Shown piece by piece: positions 59,415-64,000 of a stretch of DNA of 64,000 bases. The translations under genes and the position numbers were made by a program. Source of the DNA: Achromobacter xylosoxidans A8 (GTDB taxonomy: Bacteria; Pseudomonadota; Gammaproteobacteria; Burkholderiales; Burkholderiaceae_B); NCBI RefSeq assembly GCF_000165835.1, contig NC_014640.1, forward strand, positions 4,154,001-4,218,000, written 5' to 3'. The notes under the pieces were generated by a model that saw only the letters and a program-made list of their open reading frames with translations, had not been told where the DNA came from and searched no databases. Position 1 is the stretch's first letter, and each line of letters begins with the position of its first letter.

Positions 59415-60395
59415 TCAGTCGATCGACGCGCCCGCCACCTTCACCACCTTGCCCAGCCGCGCGTACTCTTCCGCGCCGAACTCCGCCAGCGACTGGCGCG
59501 AGGTGGCCGACGGAATGGCGCCGCGAGACTCCAGCATCTTGCGCACTTCGGGCTGCTGCAACGCGCGGTTGACGGCGGCGTTGAGCTTGTCCAGCACCGC
59601 CACCGGCGTACCCTTGGGCGCGTACAGGCCGTCCCAGGCGAAGAACTCATAACCCTTCAGGCCCGCCTCGTTGATCGTGGGAATGTCCGGGTTGGACGCC
59701 ACCCGCTCCGGCGTCGTCACGCCCAGCGCGCGCAGCTTGCCTGCCGCGATCTGCCCCGACACATTGGGCATCACGTCGATCATGAACGAAATGCGGCCGC
59801 CCAGCAGATCGGTCATGGCCGCGCCACCGCCCTTGTAGGGGATGTGCATGACCTTGGTCCCCGCCATCTGGTTCAGCAGCTCACAGGCCAGGTGCGAGGA
59901 CGTGCCGTTGCCCGCCGAACCGCAGGTCAGTTCGCCGGGGTTGGCCTTGGCATAGGCCAGCAGCTGCGCCAGGGTCTTGAAGCGCTCGTCCGTGGCGTTG
60001 ACCACCAGCGCCGCGGCGATGACCGTGAAGCGCGAGATCGGCTCGAAGTCGGAAGGCGCGTAGCCCGGCGACTTGTACAGCCAGTGGTTGGTGGCCTGGG
60101 TGCCGTTGGTGCCGTAGGCCAGCGTGTAGCCGTCGGGCTTGGCGCGCGCGGCGATCGAGGTGCCGATATTGCCGCCCGCGCCGGGGCGGTTCTCGACGAT
60201 GATGGATTGGCCGAGTTCGCGCGACAGCGGTTCCGCGACCAGGCGTGCCAGCGTGTCGCCGCCGCCCCCGGCCGCGAACGGCACCACCAGCGTGATCGGG
60301 TGGGTCGGCCAGTCGGCCTGTTGCGCCTGGACGCCGGACACGACGGCCGCACAGGCGGCCGCCAACATGCATTGCAAGATTCTTGAAGGTTTCAC
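59415..60395 (-). CDS. Bug/TctC-family periplasmic solute-binding protein
   Basis: 326 residues. Signal peptide MKPSRILQCMLAAACAAVVSGVQAQ. Bug motifs WPTHPITLVVPFAAGGGGDTLARL, QSIIVENRPGAGGNIGTSIAARAKPDGYTLAY and LYAPKGTPVAVLDKLNAAV. It is the last gene on the strand that carries the ring-hydroxylating dioxygenase, 111 bp downstream of the SnoaL-like gene, and probably recognises the aromatic acid substrate. No TctAB partner nearby. Confidence 0.9.
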   Translation of the reverse strand: MKPSRILQCMLAAACAAVVSGVQAQQADWPTHPITLVVPFAAGGGGDTLARLVAEPLSRELGQSIIVENRPGAGGNIGTSIAARAKPDGYTLAYGTNGTQATNHWLYKSPGYAPSDFEPISRFTVIAAALVVNATDERFKTLAQLLAYAKANPGELTCGSAGNGTSSHLACELLNQMAGTKVMHIPYKGGGAAMTDLLGGRISFMIDVMPNVSGQIAAGKLRALGVTTPERVASNPDIPTINEAGLKGYEFFAWDGLYAPKGTPVAVLDKLNAAVNRALQQPEVRKMLESRGAIPSATSRQSLAEFGAEEYARLGKVVKVAGASID

Positions 60396-60415
60396 GGTTT
60401 GTCTCCTGAGGAATT

Positions 60416-60502
60416 TTAGTTTCGCGTCCGCTGCTTTTTGAATAGTCCGGACGCGCGAGCTTGTATCGGTTCGGGGTAGGCGGGGATCTCGGTGATGCTC
60501 AT
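60416..60502 (-). CDS. Possible 28-residue small protein downstream of SnoaL-like gene
   Basis: ATG at 60502 lies 4 bp after the previous stop codon; the frame encodes MSITEIPAYPEPIQARASGL plus eight residues rich in Lys/Arg and ends at 60416. Its DNA includes the dyad at 60423-60455. No family is recognised. It may be a real small gene or a chance frame. Confidence 0.25.
   Translation of the reverse strand: MSITEIPAYPEPIQARASGLFKKQRTRN
60423..60455 (-). terminator. Hairpin upstream of the Bug gene
   Basis: CGCGTCCG (60423-60430), 17-nt A/T-rich loop, CGGACGCG (60448-60455): perfect 8-bp arms in the gap between the dioxygenase operon and the Bug gene. Partial terminator or processing site. 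Confidence 0.35.
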
Positions 60503-60506
60503 GCCG

Positions 60507-60938
60507 TCATTCCGGCGGAAGATGGCGGCGGCTGCTCTTGTCGGCCAAGCGCCAGCCGCCGTCCGTCTCCACCAGCACGTCCTGGCATTCGCGGATGGCC
60601 ACCAGGCGCGGCGCGCCGCCTTGTTCATGCGGCACGCTGTCGTAGGCGGTCAGGAAGTAGCCGACCGTCGCTCGCGCGCCGGCCAGTTCGATCAGCCGCA
60701 AGTTGGTGATGACATGACAGGTGCTGCGTTCCGGCGCGCGGGCATTCAGGGCTTCCAGGATTTCCTGGCGGCCGGCAAGCCGGCGTCCCTGCCGCTGCCA
60801 GACGCCGTCCTCGGCCATGAGCGCGGCGGCGGCCTCGTGACGCCGCGTGTCCAGGGCGTGAAAGAATTCCAGCACCACGGATTCGCAGGCCGTCTTGGCC
60901 AGCATGGGCAAAATCGGGTTTTCCATTGCGATCCTCAT
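60507..60938 (-). CDS. SnoaL-like/NTF2-fold protein of the dioxygenase operon
   Basis: 143 residues from the ATG at 60938, which overlaps the reductase stop (ATGA); an internal Met at 60926 is an alternative. NTF2-like cone: VVLEFFHALDTRRHEAAAALM, DGVWQRQGRRLAGRQEILEAL, STCHVITNLRLIELAG and ECQDVLVETDGGWRLADKSS. Small ring-hydroxylating dioxygenase beta subunits share this fold, so it could be an accessory or second beta-type subunit. Exact role unknown. Confidence 0.75.
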   Translation of the reverse strand: MRIAMENPILPMLAKTACESVVLEFFHALDTRRHEAAAALMAEDGVWQRQGRRLAGRQEILEALNARAPERSTCHVITNLRLIELAGARATVGYFLTAYDSVPHEQGGAPRLVAIRECQDVLVETDGGWRLADKSSRRHLPPE

Positions 60939-62158
60939 TCAATCTGGGCGCTGGCCAGCGGCACATCCGGCCGCTGCAACAACGCCGGGTCCAGGGCCGC
61001 GCGCTGCGCGATCCATTTGCGCAGCTGGCGGAAATCGCGCGCCGCATCCACCGATACGCCGGCCACGGCGCGACCACCGGGGTCCAGCGCCACCGACAGC
61101 AAGGCGCGGTCCCCCGCCTGGGGCCGCAGCACTTCGCTGCAGGCCAGGCCAGGGAATCCGACGATCTGCACCATGGCGTCGTATTGCTCCGACCAGACGG
61201 CGCCGGTCGGCGCATAAGGCTCGCCCAGTCCCAGCGCCGACAGCGCGGCGGCCGTGCCCTGGTCCTGCGCGTTCTGCCAGGACTCCATGCGCGCGTGGCC
61301 GTCCTCGGCCGCCAGCACCGCGACGTCGCCCGCCGCGTAGACGTCGGGCGACGAGGTCCTGCAATATGCGTCCACCAGCACGCCGCGTTCGCAGGCGATG
61401 CCGGCCTCGCGCGCCAGTTCGTCATTGGCCCGCAGGCCCACGCCCAGCACGATGGCGTCGGCATCCAGGCGGGTGCCGTCGGACAGTTCCGCCACCGGAC
61501 GGCCGTCCGCCTGCGCCAGCACCGCGCGCAGACCGGTGTTCAGCCGCAAGTCCACGCCATGCGCGGCATGCAGCGCGGCCAGGTGCGCCGAGACGCCGGG
61601 CTGCACGCTGCGGGCGCACAGCCGCGGCCCTTGCTCCAGCACAGTCACGGCGCTGCCCGACTGGCGCGCCGTCGCCGCCACCTCCAGCCCGATCCAGCCG
61701 CCGCCGACCACGACCAGGCGGCGGCCCGGTCCCAGGCTGGCGCGCAGGCGCAAGGCGTCGCCACGGGTGCGCAGCACGTGCACGCCCGGGCCGTCGATGC
61801 CCGGCAGCGCGGGCACTATCGGTCTGCCGCCCATGCACAGGATCAGCTTGTCGTAGGCAATGGCGCCGCCGTCCGAAGCATCCACCTGCCTGTCAGCCAG
61901 GCGCAGGCGCGTGGCCGCCACGCCCGGCTGGAACTCGATACGCAGCCCGGCCAGCCGATCGGCCGAAAACAGCTCGGTGCTTTCAGGCACGGCCTGGCCG
62001 CCCAGCACCGCCTTGCTCAAGGGCGGGCGCTCGTACGGCGCGTGAGCTTCATCGCCCAGCAGCACGATGCGGCCTTCGTAGCCGCGCTCGCGCAAGGTCG
62101 CCGCGGCCCAGCCGCCCGCCTGGCCCGCACCGACCACCACCATGGCGGCCGAGCTCAT
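60935..62158 (-). CDS. Ferredoxin-NAD(P)+ reductase of a ring-hydroxylating dioxygenase
   Basis: 407 residues from the ATG at 62158, overlapping the ferredoxin stop codon by 4 bp. FAD-binding VVVGAGQAGGWAAATLRERGYEG, APYERPPLSKAVLGG, the NAD-binding RLVVVGGGWIGLEVAATARQ and VYAAGDVAVLAAEDGHARMESW. This is the class of HcaD/BphA4-type reductases that pass electrons from NADH to a Rieske ferredoxin. The gene order leaves no doubt about its partner. Confidence 0.92.
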   Translation of the reverse strand: MSSAAMVVVGAGQAGGWAAATLRERGYEGRIVLLGDEAHAPYERPPLSKAVLGGQAVPESTELFSADRLAGLRIEFQPGVAATRLRLADRQVDASDGGAIAYDKLILCMGGRPIVPALPGIDGPGVHVLRTRGDALRLRASLGPGRRLVVVGGGWIGLEVAATARQSGSAVTVLEQGPRLCARSVQPGVSAHLAALHAAHGVDLRLNTGLRAVLAQADGRPVAELSDGTRLDADAIVLGVGLRANDELAREAGIACERGVLVDAYCRTSSPDVYAAGDVAVLAAEDGHARMESWQNAQDQGTAAALSALGLGEPYAPTGAVWSEQYDAMVQIVGFPGLACSEVLRPQAGDRALLSVALDPGGRAVAGVSVDAARDFRQLRKWIAQRAALDPALLQRPDVPLASAQIE

Positions 62159-62475
62159 GCAGCCTCCGCCTTCAGGTAGACCGTGCCCGCCTCCACCCGC
62201 ACCTCGTAGCGGCGCAGGTCCGTCGTGACCGGCGGGCATTGCGGCTTGCCGGTGCGGATGTCGAAAACGCCCTGGTGCAACGGGCATTCGATGGTACCGT
62301 CCTCCAGGTAGCCATCGGCCAGGCTGGCGTTGCCGTGCGGGCAGCGGTCCTGCGTGGCGCAGATATCGCCTTGCAGGTCGTAGAGGCAGACGCCCTCGCC
62401 TTCGTGCACCACGCGCAGGGTGCCGGTGTCGGGCGAAATGTCCGACACCATCGCCACAGGTTTCCAGGTATCCAT
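62155..62475 (-). CDS. Rieske [2Fe-2S] ferredoxin component
   Basis: 106 residues from the ATG at 62475; a GTG at 62481 overlapping the alpha-subunit stop would add two residues. Rieske ligands Cys45/His47 (RCPHGNASL) and Cys64/His67 (CPLHQGVFD) with the usual 17-residue spacing. Electron carrier between the reductase and the oxygenase. Coupled by overlap to the reductase gene. Confidence 0.92.
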   Translation of the reverse strand: MDTWKPVAMVSDISPDTGTLRVVHEGEGVCLYDLQGDICATQDRCPHGNASLADGYLEDGTIECPLHQGVFDIRTGKPQCPPVTTDLRRYEVRVEAGTVYLKAEAA

Positions 62476-62477
62476 GC

Positions 62478-63746
62478 TCACAGCCCCATCGCCTGGCGGT
62501 AGTAGTCGTAGAAGGACCGGATCAAGACCTCGGTCACCATGTAGTCGGCGGGCTCGGTATCGCGGCCGCCCATCTCGACGATGCCGCGCGCTTCCGGATA
62601 GCCGGTAACGCCGATCTGCACCTGGTTCAGCATTTCGCTGTCGTCCATCGACACGAAGCCAGCGGGACCCAGCAGGTTGGCGTGCTTCAGGCGCAGGCGG
62701 GTCATTTCCTCGTCGTCGTCCTCGTAGCCGTAATAGGTGAACACCAGCTCATGCTCGGTGGGGCTGCGCGGGATGACGTGGCGGGTCTTGAGCGAATTGG
62801 CCTGGATGCCGAACTGGGCGGCGGGAAATACCCAGGCGCCGCCGACACGGCCGCGGTTGAACTCGGCGCGCGGGGTCACCGTTTCCAGGTCCAGCAGTTC
62901 GAGGTCGTCGCGGAAGCGGCTCATTTCCGTGGTCGCTTCAGTCTTCTTCTTGCCCTCGTTGTGCGACACCATCACGCTGTGCGCGCCACCGCCCGTGGGG
63001 ATGCACTCGGACTTGGAATCCGCGCGCCACAGGCCGAAGGTGATGTAGAAGGTGTGCAGCAGCGTGGCGTGGTACGGATCCTTCAGGTTCTCGAGGTACA
63101 TCTTCCAGTTGCTGGGGATCAGCTGGCGGCTGTAGCCCAACAGCTTGAGCGGCTTGCCGGGCAGCATGTGGTCGATCTCGGCCAGCACCTCGGGGCCGCA
63201 ATAGTCCTCGAAACTGGGCGCGTCCTCGGCGAAGGTGGCCCAGATCGAGCCGCCGCGGTTCACGCTGCGCAGCTTGCGGATGCCGTTCTGCTTGGGATCG
63301 AAATCGCGCGGCATGCCCCCCTTGCCCATGGCGCCGCGGCGGAACGGCACGCCCTGCAGATTGCCGTTCAGGTCATAGTTCCACTGGTGGTAGGGGCAGG
63401 TGAAATCCTCGACCTTGCCGGTGTTCTGCCAGCAGATCTGCGCGCCGCGGTGCGCGCAGCGGTTTTCCAGCACGTTGATCTCGCCTTCCGCGTTGCGGAC
63501 CATGACCACGGGGCGGTTGCCGATCCAGTTGCGCTTGTAGCAGCCCACTTCGGGCACTTCGCATTCCAGGCCCACGTAGTTCCAGGTCTTGCCGCCGAAG
63601 AACACGTCCATTTCCTTCTGGAAGATGGCGGGATCGGTGTAGACCCAGTTGGGGATGCGCGTGTAGCCCTCCTTGGGCCAGCGGCGTTCGATATGGATGG
63701 GGGCCGCCGCCGGAGCCTCCGGCGCGGTGGTGTGGGAACAGGTCAT
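62478..63746 (-). CDS. Ring-hydroxylating dioxygenase, large (alpha) subunit
   Basis: 422 residues. N-terminal Rieske domain: Cys97/His99 (RCAHRGAQ) and Cys117/His120 (CPYHQWNY). Catalytic domain: NLKDPYHATLLH gives Asp223 and iron ligands His226 and His231. Closest in look to the terephthalate/salicylate/anthranilate oxygenase group, so an aromatic carboxylate is the expected substrate. Together with the beta subunit, ferredoxin and reductase it forms a three-component dioxygenase. Confidence 0.92.
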   Translation of the reverse strand: MTCSHTTAPEAPAAAPIHIERRWPKEGYTRIPNWVYTDPAIFQKEMDVFFGGKTWNYVGLECEVPEVGCYKRNWIGNRPVVMVRNAEGEINVLENRCAHRGAQICWQNTGKVEDFTCPYHQWNYDLNGNLQGVPFRRGAMGKGGMPRDFDPKQNGIRKLRSVNRGGSIWATFAEDAPSFEDYCGPEVLAEIDHMLPGKPLKLLGYSRQLIPSNWKMYLENLKDPYHATLLHTFYITFGLWRADSKSECIPTGGGAHSVMVSHNEGKKKTEATTEMSRFRDDLELLDLETVTPRAEFNRGRVGGAWVFPAAQFGIQANSLKTRHVIPRSPTEHELVFTYYGYEDDDEEMTRLRLKHANLLGPAGFVSMDDSEMLNQVQIGVTGYPEARGIVEMGGRDTEPADYMVTEVLIRSFYDYYRQAMGL

Positions 63747-63768
63747 GAGAGGTATCCTCGGGGCGGAT

Positions 63769-64000
63769 TCAGATGGGAACGATGAGCGAGGTGCGCACGC
63801 GGTAGTTGTCGTACACGCAGTCGCGGCGGCTGAAGGCCAAGCCCTCGGGCGTCACGCGCACCACGTCCAGGTAGCGGCCCACCATGTTCAAGGTGGGCTC
63901 CCGGTCGGACAGGGACTCCATCACCGCGAAGTTGGCCTGCGCCACGATGTGGTCGCCCTGCACTTCCAGCACGCGTACGCCGCTGACGAAGTGGCGCAGC
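63769..64000 (-). CDS. Ring-hydroxylating dioxygenase, small (beta) subunit (5' end cut by window edge)
   Basis: C-terminal part only; the gene continues beyond the right edge. The visible segment LRHFVSGVRVLEVQGDHIVA, FAVMESLSDREP, VGRYLDVVRVTPEGLAFSRR and YDNYRVRTSLIVPI is the C-terminal cone of dioxygenase beta subunits. It is 22 bp upstream of the alpha gene, so beta precedes alpha. Confidence 0.85.
   Translation of the reverse strand, partial: LRHFVSGVRVLEVQGDHIVAQANFAVMESLSDREPTLNMVGRYLDVVRVTPEGLAFSRRDCVYDNYRVRTSLIVPI

Noticed and set aside
1..64000. CRISPR arrays, insertion sequences, rRNA, integrase genes
   Set aside because: No regularly spaced repeats, transposase or integrase motifs, or ribosomal RNA sequence were recognised on either strand.

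Overview
The window is GC-rich, gene-dense DNA that most resembles the Alcaligenaceae (Achromobacter/Bordetella type Betaproteobacteria). The basis is the five orphan Bug/TctC-type solute-binding proteins, the many LysR/GntR/TetR regulators and the dense catabolic operons. That assignment is an inference from gene families. No rRNA, tRNA, CRISPR array or insertion sequence was found.

Layout. (1) 1-3046, minus: a polar amino-acid ABC transporter (two permeases and a binding protein) with its LysR gene. (2) 3161-10521: a LacI regulator divergent from a TRAP transporter, a VOC protein, a RuBisCO-like protein and a DUF1537 kinase; this looks like a sugar-acid (3-oxo-isoapionate type) catabolic operon. 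(3) 10536-15654, minus: an acyl-CoA module of alpha-methylacyl-CoA racemase-like protein, SDR, a two-subunit MaoC hydratase, an SCP-x-like thiolase and a nitronate monooxygenase-like protein. It diverges from a MalT-type LuxR regulator, and the plus strand continues with Bug, a double acyl-CoA dehydrogenase, a CoA-transferase, enoyl-CoA hydratase, Bug and enoyl-CoA hydratase (15753-25838). (4) 25960-32359: two paralogous metal-dependent amidohydrolases, one cytoplasmic and one with a Tat-like signal peptide, with a Bug, a porin and a LysR. (5) 32424-40176: a TonB_C protein, then a GntR divergent from four dehydrogenases and a Bug. (6) comEC at 40192-42600. (7) 42733-48850: a second acyl-CoA module with MFE-2-like SDR, acyl-CoA ligase, MaoC pair, divergent DUF35 protein plus thiolase-fold protein, and TetR. 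(8) benE, then an A/T-richer three-gene minus cassette (50157-53582). (9) 54065-59367: amidohydrolase and a sulfonate/nitrate/taurine-type ABC transporter with two permeases. (10) 59415-64000, minus: a multicomponent ring-hydroxylating dioxygenase operon and a Bug, cut by the window end.

How it works together. Most units pair an uptake component (ABC, TRAP, Bug, porin, BenE) with a short pathway and a local regulator. The two acyl-CoA modules share duplicated MaoC pairs but differ in the thiolase-fold partner. The first partner keeps Cys80, His344 and Cys387 of a thiolase. The second lacks the C-terminal cysteine and is translationally coupled to a DUF35 protein, as in hydratase-aldolase complexes of steroid side-chain degradation. 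Two nearly identical 9-7-9 dyads at 45273-45297 and 46397-46421 flank that second module and probably are the binding sites of the adjacent TetR.
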